This document shows, piece by piece, positions 42,648-52,284 of a stretch of 64,000 bases of DNA (the first letter of the stretch is position 1; the number at the start of each line of letters is the position of its first letter). The stretch comes from Nitrospirota bacterium (GTDB lineage Bacteria; Nitrospirota; Leptospirillia; Leptospirillales; Leptospirillaceae): contig DAHVAL010000005.1 of the NCBI GenBank assembly GCA_027314645.1, positions 36,419 through 100,418 on the forward strand. Direction: 5' to 3'. The notes beneath the pieces were generated by a model. The model had not been told where the DNA came from and made no database searches. It saw only the letters and a list, made by a program, of their open reading frames with translations. Made by a program: the position numbers and the translations under genes.

Positions 42648-43141
42648 TACGCAGAGCGGTCTACCCCGGAACCTTCGATCCGGTGACGAATGGTCATCTT
42701 GACATGCTTCACCGAGGATTGGTTCTTTTTGACGAGATCATCATCGGAGTCGCTGACAGCCCAAGAAAGTCCCCTCTATTTTCCCTCGAGGAACGGATCG
42801 ACCTTCTTCGTTCGGTCATCCCTTATCCTCCCCCTCAAGTGAGCGTCAAAGGATTCAACAATCTTCTTGTTCATTTTGTGCGGGACGAAAAGGCCCTTTG
42901 CATCCTTCGAGGTGTCCGAGCCGTGTCGGATTTCGATTATGAGCTAAGGATGGCGTTGATCAATCAGAACCTTGACCGAACAATTGAAACGGTTTTTCTT
43001 ATGCCTTCCGAAAATTATATGTTCATTACCTCGACGATGATTCGGGAGATCGCCGAGCTGAACGGGGATCTTTCACTCTTTGTTCCAGCGCAAGTCGAGC
43101 AGGCCCTGAAAACTAAATATTTCCGGAGACCCAAAGAATGA
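42644..43141 (+). CDS. coaD: Phosphopantetheine adenylyltransferase
   Basis: Fourth step of coenzyme A synthesis. Nucleotidyltransferase motifs are YPGTFDPVTNGHLDML (the TxGH type) and ITSTMIREIAEL near the C-terminus, with ILRGVRAVSDFDYE between. The 165 residues match the family length. It overlaps rsmD upstream and the aminotransferase downstream by four bases each, so the three genes form one operon. Confidence 0.95.
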   Translation: MIRRAVYPGTFDPVTNGHLDMLHRGLVLFDEIIIGVADSPRKSPLFSLEERIDLLRSVIPYPPPQVSVKGFNNLLVHFVRDEKALCILRGVRAVSDFDYELRMALINQNLDRTIETVFLMPSENYMFITSTMIREIAELNGDLSLFVPAQVEQALKTKYFRRPKE

Positions 43142-44349
43142 AACCTCCTCTCCAAGATTTGCTGGCCTCGAGACTTTCTCTTCTGAAACCCTCTCCGACC
43201 CTTTTGCTTGCCGCACGGGCCAGAGAATTGAAAATGCAGGGGATAGATGTTCTCGATTTCTCTGGAGGCGAGCCCGATTTCGACACGCCCGATCCGATCA
43301 AGCATGCAGCCATCCAGGCACTGGAAGAAGGGTTCACAAAATATACGGCCGTGGGAGGAATTCCTGAACTTAAGGAGGCAATCAAAGAGAAATTCCTGAG
43401 GGACCAAGGGCTGGAGTTCCACCCTCGTTCCATTGTGGTCTCCAATGGAGCGAAACATTCCCTGTTCCAAATTTTTCAGGTGCTGGTCAATCCCGGGGAT
43501 CAGGTTCTCCTCCCGACTCCCGCATGGGTCTCATACCCGGATCAGATTCTTTTGAACCAAGGAGATCCGGTTTTTATCAACTGCAGAGAAGAGGACGGAT
43601 TTCGTATCGATCCCGATGCCCTGAGGGAAATCCTCACTCCGCGAACAAAGATTCTCGTGTTAAATTCCCCCAATAATCCGACCGGTGCCATCATCGACAA
43701 GAAGCGTCTTGAACGGATCGGAGAGATTGTTCTCCAGAACAATCTCTTGGTCATTTCAGATGAAATTTACGAAAAGATCAATTATTCCAATGATCCAGTC
43801 CCGTCGATTGCGACGATCGATAAATCCGTTGGAGACAGAACCATCATCGTCAATGGAGTTTCCAAGACCTACGCAATGACGGGTTGGCGGATCGGATATG
43901 CAGCCGGACCTCGGGAAATCATGGAAGCCATTGATGCGGTTCAAAGCCAGACATCATCGAATCCCAATTCGATTGCGCAGAAGGCCGCCGTCTTTGCAAT
44001 CCGTTCTGGGGAGCAATATTTTGAGCCAATGCTGGCAGAATACAGAAGGCGGAGAGATTGGGTCGTGGGAGCCTTTAACCACATCAAAGGCATTCGGTGC
44101 ATTGCCCCCGAAGGGGCGTTTTATGTGTTCCCGAATATTTCGGGGTTATTGGGACACTCGTATAAAGGTGTTCCGATCCAGACCGCGTATGAACTCGCAG
44201 AATTTTTCCTCGATGTCGCACGTGTGGCCATGGTCCCCGGAACACCGTTTGGAAGCCCTGTTCATATGCGGATGTCCTATGCTGCGTCCCTCTCCTCTCT
44301 TCAAGAAGGATTAAAGAGAATCGCTGATGCGGTCTCGCTTCTTGAATAG
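43138..44349 (+). CDS. Pyridoxal phosphate-dependent aminotransferase, aspartate type (class I)
   Basis: A 403-residue fold-type I aminotransferase of the aspartate aminotransferase I-beta/gamma kind. Motifs: DFSGGEPDFDTP, FTKYTAVGGIPELKEAI, LNSPNNPTGAI, ISDEIYEKINY, and the PLP lysine in NGVSKTYAMTGWRIGY. It probably makes aspartate from oxaloacetate and glutamate; prephenate or other substrates are possible in this subgroup. It overlaps coaD (ATGA) and ends the operon. Confidence 0.88.
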   Translation: MKPPLQDLLASRLSLLKPSPTLLLAARARELKMQGIDVLDFSGGEPDFDTPDPIKHAAIQALEEGFTKYTAVGGIPELKEAIKEKFLRDQGLEFHPRSIVVSNGAKHSLFQIFQVLVNPGDQVLLPTPAWVSYPDQILLNQGDPVFINCREEDGFRIDPDALREILTPRTKILVLNSPNNPTGAIIDKKRLERIGEIVLQNNLLVISDEIYEKINYSNDPVPSIATIDKSVGDRTIIVNGVSKTYAMTGWRIGYAAGPREIMEAIDAVQSQTSSNPNSIAQKAAVFAIRSGEQYFEPMLAEYRRRRDWVVGAFNHIKGIRCIAPEGAFYVFPNISGLLGHSYKGVPIQTAYELAEFFLDVARVAMVPGTPFGSPVHMRMSYAASLSSLQEGLKRIADAVSLLE

Positions 44350-44389
44350 CGGCTTGATTGGATCAGGATTTTTCGCTTTTGAACAGGGG

Positions 44390-44419
44390 GACGCTCATGG
44401 TCCAAAAATAATGAGCGTC
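44390..44419 (+). other. Stem-loop between the aminotransferase and fmdB
   Basis: GACGCTCAT (44390-44398) and ATGAGCGTC (44411-44419) form a perfect nine-pair stem with a 12-base loop. No T run follows, so it is not a standard terminator; it may be an operator or a processing site. Confidence 0.45.
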
Positions 44420-44458
44420 GCGAATATTGACCTTTGATCATCAATAAGGAGCGAATGT

Positions 44459-44806
44459 ATGCCCCTCTATGAATATTCCTGCAAAAAATGCAAAACCGTC
44501 ATCGAAAAAATCCAAAAGTTTTCAGATCCCCCTCTCGAGGTATGCGAAAAGTGCGGTGGTCCGCTTGTGAAACTGATGGGAAGTCCGGCCCTCCAGTTCA
44601 AGGGTTCCGGATTCTATATCACCGATTATGCGAAAAAGGGCAGGCAGGGAGAGTCCGGGGAAGGGGAGTCGAAAACATCTCAAACGCAGGGGGCGGGAAC
44701 AACGGAGTCTTCCGCATCAGGGTCAACGTCCTCTTCGACCCCTTCCTCTCCTCCGTCCACCCCCTCCACGTCCTCTTCCCCGTCCCCCGCTCCCTCATCA
44801 ACCTAG
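44459..44806 (+). CDS. FmdB family zinc ribbon protein
   Basis: A 115-residue protein. The N-terminal MPLYEYSCKKC and CEKCGGPLVKLMGSP are the two CxxC knuckles of the FmdB (CxxC_CxxC_SSSS) zinc ribbon; GSGFYITDY follows as usual. The last 50 residues are Ser/Thr/Pro low complexity, longer than the common short serine tail. A regulatory role is assumed for the family but unproven. AAGGAG lies eight bases before the ATG. It overlaps the convergent lolD by four bases. Confidence 0.82.
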   Translation: MPLYEYSCKKCKTVIEKIQKFSDPPLEVCEKCGGPLVKLMGSPALQFKGSGFYITDYAKKGRQGESGEGESKTSQTQGAGTTESSASGSTSSSTPSSPPSTPSTSSSPSPAPSST

Positions 44807-45501
44807 GCGATGAGGCCATTTGAATCAGAAATGATTTGACCATCGTCCATTGTGATGTGGCGGGTTGCTATTTTAGCCAGGACTTCATTGTGGGTGGCGA
44901 CGAGGCAGGTCATACCCTGTTTTTGGGAAAGTTCACGAAGCAAGGTAAAGACTTCAAGACTCGAATGAGAATCCAGGTTTCCTGTCGGCTCATCCGCAAG
45001 AAGAAGGAACGGCTTCATAATCAACGCTCTCGCCACAGCGACACGCTGCTGTTCTCCTCCAGAAAGTTCGGACGGTTTATGGTCGAGACGCTTTTCAAGA
45101 CCCACCTCCATCAGGAGCGCTTTCGCACGTTCGCGGGCGTCTTTACTTTCCCGTGAAATCCATAAAGGCATCAATACATTTTCGAGCGCGGTAAATTCTG
45201 GCAGTAAATGATGAAATTGGAAGATGAATCCGATTTTCGTATTGCGAAAGGAAGCCAGATCGCGGTCGGAATACTCAAGGACAGATTGGCCATCATAAAG
45301 GATTTTTCCTGAAGTCGGCCGATCAAGGGTTCCCAAAAGATGCAAGAGCGTGGATTTTCCGGCGCCTGATGGTCCAGTCAGAACTGTGAAAGTTCCAGAG
45401 GGCAATGTGGTGGAAAGGTTCTTCAGCACATTGATGGTCCGATCGGCCCGTTGGTAGGATCGGGACAGATTTTTTACCTCAACCGCCATTCCTCCCATCA
45501 C
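44803..45501 (-). CDS. lolD: Lipoprotein-releasing system ATP-binding protein
   Basis: ATPase of the LolCDE-type machine that extracts lipoproteins from the inner membrane. Walker [24 protein letters not shown] after the Q-loop, signature [16 protein letters not shown], Walker [13 protein letters not shown] and H-loop ATHNEV are all intact. It has 232 residues. It follows the permease gene with a four-base overlap. MacB-type ATPases are similar, but the neighbouring LolC/E-like permease decides. Confidence 0.9.
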   Translation of the reverse strand: MMGGMAVEVKNLSRSYQRADRTINVLKNLSTTLPSGTFTVLTGPSGAGKSTLLHLLGTLDRPTSGKILYDGQSVLEYSDRDLASFRNTKIGFIFQFHHLLPEFTALENVLMPLWISRESKDARERAKALLMEVGLEKRLDHKPSELSGGEQQRVAVARALIMKPFLLLADEPTGNLDSHSSLEVFTLLRELSQKQGMTCLVATHNEVLAKIATRHITMDDGQIISDSNGLIA

Positions 45502-46736
45502 TCATACCTCAACGCATCGACGGGTTCAAGCCTGGCGGCCTGTCGAGATGGATAGATCGTGGCCAGAAAACTGATCCCGACGGCCGAAATGGCAACCGAA
45601 AGCACATCCCTCGCTCGAATGATCACAGGAATATGGCTGACAAAGTACACATCATTGGGAAGGGTATAATAATGCTCGAGAAGATAGGTGATCAGGTACC
45701 CAAGGGGAATCCCAAGAATTGTACCGGCAAATCCGATCAGGATCCCGTCCAAAATAAAAATATGCATGATTTGACGATGGGTGGCTCCCATCGTCTTGAG
45801 AATCGCAATCTCCTTGGCCTTGTCGATGACGATCATCGAAAGCGTGCTGACAATATTGAAGGAAGCCACAAGGATAATTAAAATGAGAATAATGAACATG
45901 ACCATTTTTTCAAGCATGAGCGCCGAAAAAAGATTTTTATTCATCTCAAGCCAGGACCTGGCCCAATAGGGGAACCCCAATCGGGACCCGATTCGATGAG
46001 CCATATTGGTCGCCGAAAAAATGTCATGCACCCTGATCTCGATTCCAGAGACACTTCCTGCCGAAATCCCCAAAAACCGGGCCGCCTGATTGATTTCGAG
46101 CAAGGCCAACGTATTGTCATACTCATACAGTCCGGATTTAAACACCCCCGCGACCTTGAAGTGACGAATCTTGGGAATCATTCCGAAGGCCGATGGCGTT
46201 CCGGTGGGGCTGATGAGATCCACGGAATCTCCGGTATCGACATTAAGGCGGTCCGCCAAATCAGACCCAATGATGATCCCGGGATAGGCCCCTTTTTCCG
46301 TGTGTTCGAGGTCAGAGAGATTCCCTTCAACCATGTATTGGGAAATCCTGCTGACGTTCCGTTCTCTCGCAGGATCAATTCCCCGAAGAACGGCTCCTGA
46401 AACAATTTTGTTCGCGGAAATCATCGCCTGTCCTACGATGAATGGGGCCATGGCCTTTATGCCCGGCTCTGCGGCGATCTCTTTTTCGATGTGTTCCGGA
46501 TCCGGAATCGGAATGGCTCTTCCGTCGGTCAGCACGATATGGGAATTGACCCCCAGGATTTTTGAACGAAGCTTATGCTGAAATCCGGTCATGACCCCGA
46601 GTGTGGCCATGAGCGCGGCGACCCCAACGGTCACTCCCGCGATGGAAATCACCGTGTTGAGGGAAAGACGAAACCCTTGGTGGTGGGAGGATCGGAGGTA
46701 TCGAAGTGCGACCCGGAATTCGAAAAGGAAGGTCAT
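45498..46736 (-). CDS. Lipoprotein-releasing system permease, LolC/LolE family
   Basis: A 412-residue permease with four TM helices and a large periplasmic domain after TM1: the N-terminal VALRYLRSSHHQGFRLSLNT with SIAGVTVGVAALMATLGVMT is the LolC/E signature, and the C-terminal helices include MFIILILIILVASFNIVSTL and the FLATIYPSRQAARLEPVDAL ending. A single permease gene is present, so a homodimer (LolF-like use) is possible. lysS upstream and lolD downstream both overlap it. Confidence 0.9.
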   Translation of the reverse strand: MTFLFEFRVALRYLRSSHHQGFRLSLNTVISIAGVTVGVAALMATLGVMTGFQHKLRSKILGVNSHIVLTDGRAIPIPDPEHIEKEIAAEPGIKAMAPFIVGQAMISANKIVSGAVLRGIDPARERNVSRISQYMVEGNLSDLEHTEKGAYPGIIIGSDLADRLNVDTGDSVDLISPTGTPSAFGMIPKIRHFKVAGVFKSGLYEYDNTLALLEINQAARFLGISAGSVSGIEIRVHDIFSATNMAHRIGSRLGFPYWARSWLEMNKNLFSALMLEKMVMFIILILIILVASFNIVSTLSMIVIDKAKEIAILKTMGATHRQIMHIFILDGILIGFAGTILGIPLGYLITYLLEHYYTLPNDVYFVSHIPVIIRARDVLSVAISAVGISFLATIYPSRQAARLEPVDALRYE

Positions 46737-48310
46737 GCTTCAGGCCGAAGTAGGGGAAACAAAAGCACATCCCGGATCGAGGTCCGATTCGTGAGAAGCA
46801 TGACCAGACGGTCGATCCCGATTCCTTCTCCTGCGGTGGGAGGAAGGCCAAACTCCAATGCGCGGACATAGTCGTAATCGGGAGGCGGAGCTTCCAGATC
46901 GCCCGAGAGACGTGATTCCTGCTGGGAAAGGAATCGTCTGAGCTGTTCATCGGGATCATTAAGCTCATTAAACCCGTTCGCCAACTCCAGCCCTCCGACA
47001 AAAAGCTCGAAACGATCTGTGATTTCCGGATCGGCCTGGGACGATCTCGCCAATGGAGAAATTGCCTTAGGATACCCGATTACAAAGGTTGGTTGAATCA
47101 AGACAGGCTCAACGGCCAGCTCAAAGAGCGTATTTAAAAGGTCAGCGACGAATGGTTTTCCTGGGCGCGCTTCCGGGATTGGAAGATTCTTTGAGCGCAG
47201 GACCTCGATAAGACGTTCGTTGTTGAAATAGTCTTCGGGTGAAAGATTAAAGGCGTCCCCGATTGCTTCAAGGTATGAAATCCGGCGAAACGGATGAGCG
47301 AGGGATATCCGATGCTCCCCGAACTGAATTTCCGTGGATCCATGAATTTCCATGGCCAAAGAGGATAGAAGGGACTCTGTGAGAGACATCAGATCCTCGT
47401 AGGAGGCGTAGGCCGCATAGAACTCCATCATCGTAAATTCAGGATTGTGTCGGGTGCTCACTCCTTCGTTTCTAAAGTTTCTGTTGATTTCATAGACACG
47501 GGTCATTCCACCCACGATAAGGCGTTTCAGGTAGAGTTCGGGGGCGATTCGAAGATAGAGTTCCATATCCAGGGCGTTATGGTGGGTGGAAAAAGGCCGG
47601 GCGAGGGCCCCCCCTGGCGTGGGCTGCATCATCGGGGTTTCAACTTCGATGAATCCGTGCCGGTCCATGAAGGTCCGAATAAAGCGAACGATCATGGATC
47701 GTGTGACGAAAATATGATGGGTGTCCGGGGTGACGATCAAATCAACATATCGTTGCCGGTAGCGCGCCTCTTGATCCGAGAGACCGTGCCACTTGTCGGG
47801 GAGGGGGCGCACGGATTTGGCCAGGAGAACAAGGGATGTGACCGAGAGAGTGGGCTCTCCAGTTTTAGTAAAAAAGAACACGCCTTCGGCGCCTACGATG
47901 TCTCCAAGATCCAGAGAATCGGCGAGGTCGGCGTAATCCTCACCAAGAAGATCTGCGCGAACATAAATCTGAAACCGATGACTTTCATCCTGAACAGTGG
48001 CGAAAAAGGCCTTGCCGAATTTTCTGAACAAGACGATCCGGCCTGCGATCCGGGCCGTTGGAGCCGGCTCGATTAATGTGTCAGGGGTGAGCCTCTCCGT
48101 TCTTTTTTTCAGGGATTCGATCGATTCGCGATTTGGAAAGGGGGCCCCATAGGGATCGATTCCCCGCAGGAGAAGCTGGTCGCGCTTTTGTCGGCGAACC
48201 CGCTCATGCTCGCTCTGCTCAAGAGGACCGGAGGTGGGAAGATTCTTTTTGGAGTTCAACGGGTCGATCCAGCCTTCATCCTTAAGTGTTGGGAAGAGAT
48301 TCTTGTCCAA
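46733..48310 (-). CDS. lysS: Lysyl-tRNA synthetase (class II)
   Basis: Charges tRNA-Lys. It has an N-terminal OB-fold anticodon-binding domain ([20 protein letters not shown]), then class II motifs 2 ([19 protein letters not shown]) and 3 ([13 protein letters not shown]). It has 525 residues from TTG 48310, slightly longer than usual; this start overlaps mtnA by 29 bases and has no clear ribosome site, so a later start such as an in-frame TTG near residue 18 is possible. The gene order lysS-lolC-lolD is common in bacteria. Confidence 0.94.
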   Translation of the reverse strand: MDKNLFPTLKDEGWIDPLNSKKNLPTSGPLEQSEHERVRRQKRDQLLLRGIDPYGAPFPNRESIESLKKRTERLTPDTLIEPAPTARIAGRIVLFRKFGKAFFATVQDESHRFQIYVRADLLGEDYADLADSLDLGDIVGAEGVFFFTKTGEPTLSVTSLVLLAKSVRPLPDKWHGLSDQEARYRQRYVDLIVTPDTHHIFVTRSMIVRFIRTFMDRHGFIEVETPMMQPTPGGALARPFSTHHNALDMELYLRIAPELYLKRLIVGGMTRVYEINRNFRNEGVSTRHNPEFTMMEFYAAYASYEDLMSLTESLLSSLAMEIHGSTEIQFGEHRISLAHPFRRISYLEAIGDAFNLSPEDYFNNERLIEVLRSKNLPIPEARPGKPFVADLLNTLFELAVEPVLIQPTFVIGYPKAISPLARSSQADPEITDRFELFVGGLELANGFNELNDPDEQLRRFLSQQESRLSGDLEAPPPDYDYVRALEFGLPPTAGEGIGIDRLVMLLTNRTSIRDVLLFPLLRPEA

Positions 48311-49355
48311 GATGGTGAGAGAGGTCTTCGGGGGAAAACACCCCCTTCTCCGTGATGATGGCGGTGATGTACCGAGCTGGAGTCACATCAAAAGCAGGAT
48401 TATAAACGGAAATTCCGTCCGGAGCGATTTGTACCTCTCCGGAATGGGTCACTTCGCGCGAGGACCTTTCCTCAATGGGAATGGATCGGCCGGTAGGCGT
48501 GGCGGGATCAATCGTCGAGAAAGGGGCGGCGACATAAAAAGGAATTCCGTGTTCTTTCGCCAGTACGGCCAACCCATAAGTCCCGATCTTGTTTGCGGTA
48601 TCGCCATTTGCAGCAATTCGGTCGGCACCGACAATGACAGCATTGATTTTTCCTTGAGCCATCACCATCGCCGCCATCGAATCGGTAATCAAGGTGACGG
48701 GGATGTTATCCTCGGAGAGTTCATATGCGGTGAGTCGTGCGCCCTGGAGGTAGGGGCGGGTTTCATCCGCATAAACCTTGATCTTTTTCCCGGCCTCTAC
48801 GGCTCCCCGGATAACGCCCAACGCTGTCCCGTACCCGCCCGTCGCAAGAGCGCCGGCATTGCAGTGTGTCAGAACGGTCGCCGACTCGGGAAGAAGCGTT
48901 TGCCCAAAGGACCCGATTTTCCGATTTCGTTCGATGTCGTCCTCTTTGATGGCTTGTGCTTCCAGAAAGAGGGCGTCTGTCCGATATCTGGGGGCCTCGT
49001 CAGCGATTTCCGCCCAAATTTTTTTCATGCGGGCGAGAGCCCAGAAGAGATTGACCGCTGTGGGACGCGTCGCGGCAATCACCCGTTCCATCTTTTCCAT
49101 TTCGGAAAGAAAGCTTTTGGGGTCCACAATGGACTCCAATTCCTGCGCACCCAGCGCAATGCCAAAGGCGGCGGAAATTCCAATCGCTGGGGCTCCCCGT
49201 ACGACCATGTCCCGAATCGCATCCGCCATTTCCTGGTGTGTGCGGCATACGACAAAGACCTCCCGGGACGGCAACACCCTTTGGTCGATGAGATGAACTT
49301 CGACTCCCTCGTTGTCCTTTTTTTTAGTCCAGACAGTTTCGACCATAGTTCCCAT
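48282..49355 (-). CDS. mtnA: S-methyl-5-thioribose-1-phosphate isomerase
   Basis: Aldose-ketose isomerase of the methionine salvage pathway (eIF2B-alpha fold). Motifs: [15 protein letters not shown], the catalytic cysteine in [19 protein letters not shown], and the catalytic aspartate in [19 protein letters not shown]. It has 357 residues, the usual length. ATG 49346 is a nearby alternative start. No other salvage genes lie in the window. It is followed by lysS with an overlap. Confidence 0.93.
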   Translation of the reverse strand: MGTMVETVWTKKKDNEGVEVHLIDQRVLPSREVFVVCRTHQEMADAIRDMVVRGAPAIGISAAFGIALGAQELESIVDPKSFLSEMEKMERVIAATRPTAVNLFWALARMKKIWAEIADEAPRYRTDALFLEAQAIKEDDIERNRKIGSFGQTLLPESATVLTHCNAGALATGGYGTALGVIRGAVEAGKKIKVYADETRPYLQGARLTAYELSEDNIPVTLITDSMAAMVMAQGKINAVIVGADRIAANGDTANKIGTYGLAVLAKEHGIPFYVAAPFSTIDPATPTGRSIPIEERSSREVTHSGEVQIAPDGISVYNPAFDVTPARYITAIITEKGVFSPEDLSHHLGQESLPNT

Positions 49356-49427
49356 TCATCATTGGAGGCGGAGAATGTCCTCATTCCACCGCCCGTTGGT
49401 TAATTTTATCCTCCCCCCGGGAGAACC

Positions 49428-50189
49428 TTATTTGGAAGGGACAATCGGGGCAGGAGAAGTGGTGGCCGGAGGAGTGATCCCGTTTTTCATCAAAAATGGT
49501 TCAGATTCCGCAGCCCATGGAGAGTTAGGAAATTCCTTGACCAGCTTCTTGTAATTGATGATCGCCAATGCAGGCTGATTCAGGGTCTCATAGATCTTGC
49601 CGATATTATACAAGGCCGCATCTGCAAGAATTTTCTCTGGAAAGGCGATGACTTTTTGAAACATGGCAAGGGCTTGATCATACTGGCGGGAAGACATGAG
49701 AGTCACCCCCATGCTCTCGTAATAGAAGGGAAGGAGCTTCATGTTCCCGGCATTCCTGTCCAATCCAAGATGAAGCCAATCCAAGGCTTTTGCTGTGTTG
49801 CCGGGAGACTGAATATTTTCGATCGACGCCAGAAACAGGGGGGCGATCCGCGATGAATTCGTATCCTTGTATTTCTCCATCACCTCTTGAAAATATTTTT
49901 TTGCCTCGGCCAACTCCGGCCCATTGGTCTGTTGACCTTTTGAAAAGAGCTGTTCGGCCTTGGTTTCGAGAGCCGCCCCTTCGGATTCCATCTTGGATTT
50001 ATCTGAATGAATATGATAAACAACCCCGATTCCGATCAGGAGAACAAGGAGGATTGCCCCAATGAATCCCCAGGCATTTTTCGATTTCATTCCCCCTGAA
50101 AATGAGGAAAATCGAGGAGGCGATGAAGGAGCGTGAGGGGGAGGGGGAGTGTTGTCCTGAACCGTCTTTTTACGAATGCGATAAGCCAT
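49428..50189 (-). CDS. Membrane-anchored tetratricopeptide protein
   Basis: A 253-residue protein with a short basic, Pro-rich cytoplasmic N-terminus, one TM helix (WGFIGAILLVLLIGIGVVYH) and a periplasmic part with several TPR-like helical repeats (LAEAKKYFQEVMEKYKDT, YYESMGVTLMSSRQYDQALA and ALYNIGKIYETLNQPALAII). The layout resembles YfgM-type envelope chaperone partners; that is only an analogy. ATG 50189 has a GAAAGGA site; the frame is open further upstream. It is the last gene of a leftward set with the ferredoxin and the nuoF-like gene. Confidence 0.72.
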   Translation of the reverse strand: MAYRIRKKTVQDNTPPPPHAPSSPPRFSSFSGGMKSKNAWGFIGAILLVLLIGIGVVYHIHSDKSKMESEGAALETKAEQLFSKGQQTNGPELAEAKKYFQEVMEKYKDTNSSRIAPLFLASIENIQSPGNTAKALDWLHLGLDRNAGNMKLLPFYYESMGVTLMSSRQYDQALAMFQKVIAFPEKILADAALYNIGKIYETLNQPALAIINYKKLVKEFPNSPWAAESEPFLMKNGITPPATTSPAPIVPSK

Positions 50190-50208
50190 GAGAGTCCTTT
50201 CAAAGAAA

Positions 50209-50523
50209 TTATTCGGCGTTGTCCAGGACAAAATAGAGATTTTCCGGTAACGGCGGACGGTGGTCTCGAATTTGGTCGAGAAGCTTCACCGTCCTGCTTG
50301 TATTCATATCCGAAAACCAAAATCCTTCCGGATACAAGGCCACCATAGGACCGGACTCGCACTGCTTGAGACACCCCATCTTAGTGACAAGGAGTGTCGA
50401 TAGACCCGGCGTCTGATCCCGTATGTTTTGAGCCAGGATCTTCAGGTCTTCACTTCCCTTTCCCATACACTTGTTTCCGGTGCAAAAAAGCAAGTGATGA
50501 TCGATGGGAATCTTTTTATTCAT
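50209..50523 (-). CDS. Thioredoxin-like [2Fe-2S] ferredoxin
   Basis: A 104-residue protein with the four-cysteine pattern of NuoE and Shethna-type thioredoxin-fold ferredoxins: C-x4-C in LFCTGNKCMGKGS and C-x3-C in GCLKQCESGP. It lies 42 bases after a NuoF-like gene and probably carries electrons to or from that flavoprotein, as NuoE does in complex I and in NAD-linked hydrogenases or formate dehydrogenases. It lacks the N-terminal helical part of NuoE. The partner enzyme is not in the window. Confidence 0.85.
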   Translation of the reverse strand: MNKKIPIDHHLLFCTGNKCMGKGSEDLKILAQNIRDQTPGLSTLLVTKMGCLKQCESGPMVALYPEGFWFSDMNTSRTVKLLDQIRDHRPPLPENLYFVLDNAE

Positions 50524-50564
50524 ATGAACCCGTATCCCATTCTAATAAGATTCAGGCCAGCGTC

Positions 50565-51890
50565 CTATCCGACAAAATGGTCATATTTATAGGTTGGAAC
50601 ACGATCCTTTCCCGATTTCCGGGAATCTCCAAGGTGGGTTTTCACAAGGTCTGGAAAATGGTGGAGCAAGGATTGCACCATGTAGGCAGAGGCTGTGATC
50701 AAACCGCAATTTCCCCGTCCTTTGATCATGTCCGCTATTTTACGGATCCGGTCAATTGTTTCGATGGTTCCCTGTCCGCTTTCAACCAGGTCCAGCAGCC
50801 CGGCTAACGACTCCGTTCCAAGGCGACAAGGGGGACACTGGCCGCAGGACCCCGTTTCGTAAAATGAGGCAAATTCCCGAGAGGTGGCGACTGGGCAATC
50901 ATTTGACCCGAGGACAATGATGCCGGCTGACCCGAGACCTGTTCCTTTGGCTCGAAGGGAATCATAATCGAGCGGGGTGTCGATATCCTTCGCAGGGAGT
51001 ATTCCAAAAGAAGGGCCCCCGGTAAAAAAGCATTGGAAAGTCTCACCGGGAAGAGGACCTCCCGCATAGTCTTCAAGGAGACGCCGAAGGGAGAACCCAA
51101 GGGGCAATTCGACCAACACGGGTTTGGCGACCGATCCCGAAACCGTAAACACCATTGTTCCAGGGCTTTTCTGGGTTCCGCGCTTGCGAAACCATGCAGG
51201 TCCTTCCCTGAGTATTCGGGCGACATGGGCAAAAGTTTCGATATTGTTCACCACAGTCGGTTTATTGTAAAGGCCCATTTCGGTCGGATAATAGGGCGGT
51301 TTCGGGCGGGGACGCGGAGGACGGCCTTCCAGGGCTTCGAGCAGGGCGGTTTCTTCCCCAGCGATATAGGCGGATGGACCGACAAAGATTTGAAGATTGA
51401 GTGAAAATGAGGAGCCTAATATATTTTCACCCAGGAATCCTGCTGACAGGGCTTCCTGGTGCGCCCTCCGAAGGATCCTGATTCCTTCAGAAAAGTTATC
51501 CTTTACAAAAAGATGTGCCTGAGACGCCCCCACGGCATACGCGGCAATGATGATCCCCTCTATAATCTGGTGAGGAGTCCGTGAAATCAGGAAATGATCC
51601 TTATGGCTTCCCGGTTCGCCTTCGCTCCCGTTGGCAACAACATAGCGCACCGGAACCCGGTGGTGGGCGACCTTTTCCCATTTGAGGGCGGTCGGGAATC
51701 CGGAACCCCCACGTCCCCGAAGTCCGGAGAGTTTGACCTCTTCAACCACATCATCCTGAGAAAGTCCCGACAAAACCCGTCGGAGTCCCCGGTAACCTCC
51801 CACCTTTTCATAGGCGGAAAGGGAAGGGTCGGCGATCAGATCGGATCGAGTGAGGACCGGATCGGGACCTTCCATAACATGCATGTCCAT
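50565..51890 (-). CDS. NuoF-like NADH-binding flavoprotein (51 kDa subunit family)
   Basis: A 441-residue NADH:acceptor oxidoreductase of the NuoF/HoxF/FdsB family. FMN/NADH site GLRGRGGSGFPTALKWE and YVVANGSEGEPGSHKDHFL, then FVGPSAYIAGEETALLEALE, and the C-terminal [4Fe-4S] motif SCGQCPPCRLGTE with the fourth cysteine in GRGNCGLI. All cluster ligands are present. With the adjacent ferredoxin it forms a NuoE/F-like diaphorase module; no other complex I, hydrogenase or formate dehydrogenase genes are near. Calling it nuoF itself would overreach. Confidence 0.88.
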   Translation of the reverse strand: MDMHVMEGPDPVLTRSDLIADPSLSAYEKVGGYRGLRRVLSGLSQDDVVEEVKLSGLRGRGGSGFPTALKWEKVAHHRVPVRYVVANGSEGEPGSHKDHFLISRTPHQIIEGIIIAAYAVGASQAHLFVKDNFSEGIRILRRAHQEALSAGFLGENILGSSFSLNLQIFVGPSAYIAGEETALLEALEGRPPRPRPKPPYYPTEMGLYNKPTVVNNIETFAHVARILREGPAWFRKRGTQKSPGTMVFTVSGSVAKPVLVELPLGFSLRRLLEDYAGGPLPGETFQCFFTGGPSFGILPAKDIDTPLDYDSLRAKGTGLGSAGIIVLGSNDCPVATSREFASFYETGSCGQCPPCRLGTESLAGLLDLVESGQGTIETIDRIRKIADMIKGRGNCGLITASAYMVQSLLHHFPDLVKTHLGDSRKSGKDRVPTYKYDHFVG

Positions 51891-52284
51891 CTTCAGAACC
51901 TTACCTGGTTAGCCATGGTCGAACACGATAAGCGGAGAAGAGACCCCATAACGTCGACTCTCTCTATCATTCCATTGATGGACGCGAGTTTTTCATCTCC
52001 ACTAGGCACGCAAAGGGACCTCCAGCCCAGATATAAATTCCATTATGGTCTGGATTGTGTGTCAGTGGAGACCGCACCCAAGCGGTTGATCTTTAGGGGA
52101 AGAGCGTTCCTCCCTCCGCGTGGTGGTAAAATCAGAATTTCTGCGGAAAAAAATTCTCCAAACTATGAAATAATACTGAAGATTCAAGCTTTTTTCAATA
52201 TCTCCTCGATTTTACAGGGCCGCTTCAAGGCGTCCTCTCTGCCCCTTAAGTCCGATCCATCAATGTGGAAGAGATGGTGTTGTA
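51891..52284. other. Intergenic region between purK and the nuoF-like gene
   Basis: Nearly 400 bases without a supportable gene. Plus-strand frames are open across part of it but match nothing and run antisense into the nuoF-like gene. A small inverted repeat (AGAATTT and AAATTCT, around 52134-52158) is visible. The promoter for the leftward nuoF-like gene should lie here. No tRNA or riboswitch was recognised. Confidence 0.4.

Noticed and set aside
48234..49403. Long open frame (389 codons) on the plus strand antisense to mtnA
   Set aside because: mtnA on the other strand has all family motifs; the antisense frame matches nothing and has no ribosome site. High third-position bias opens such shadow frames.
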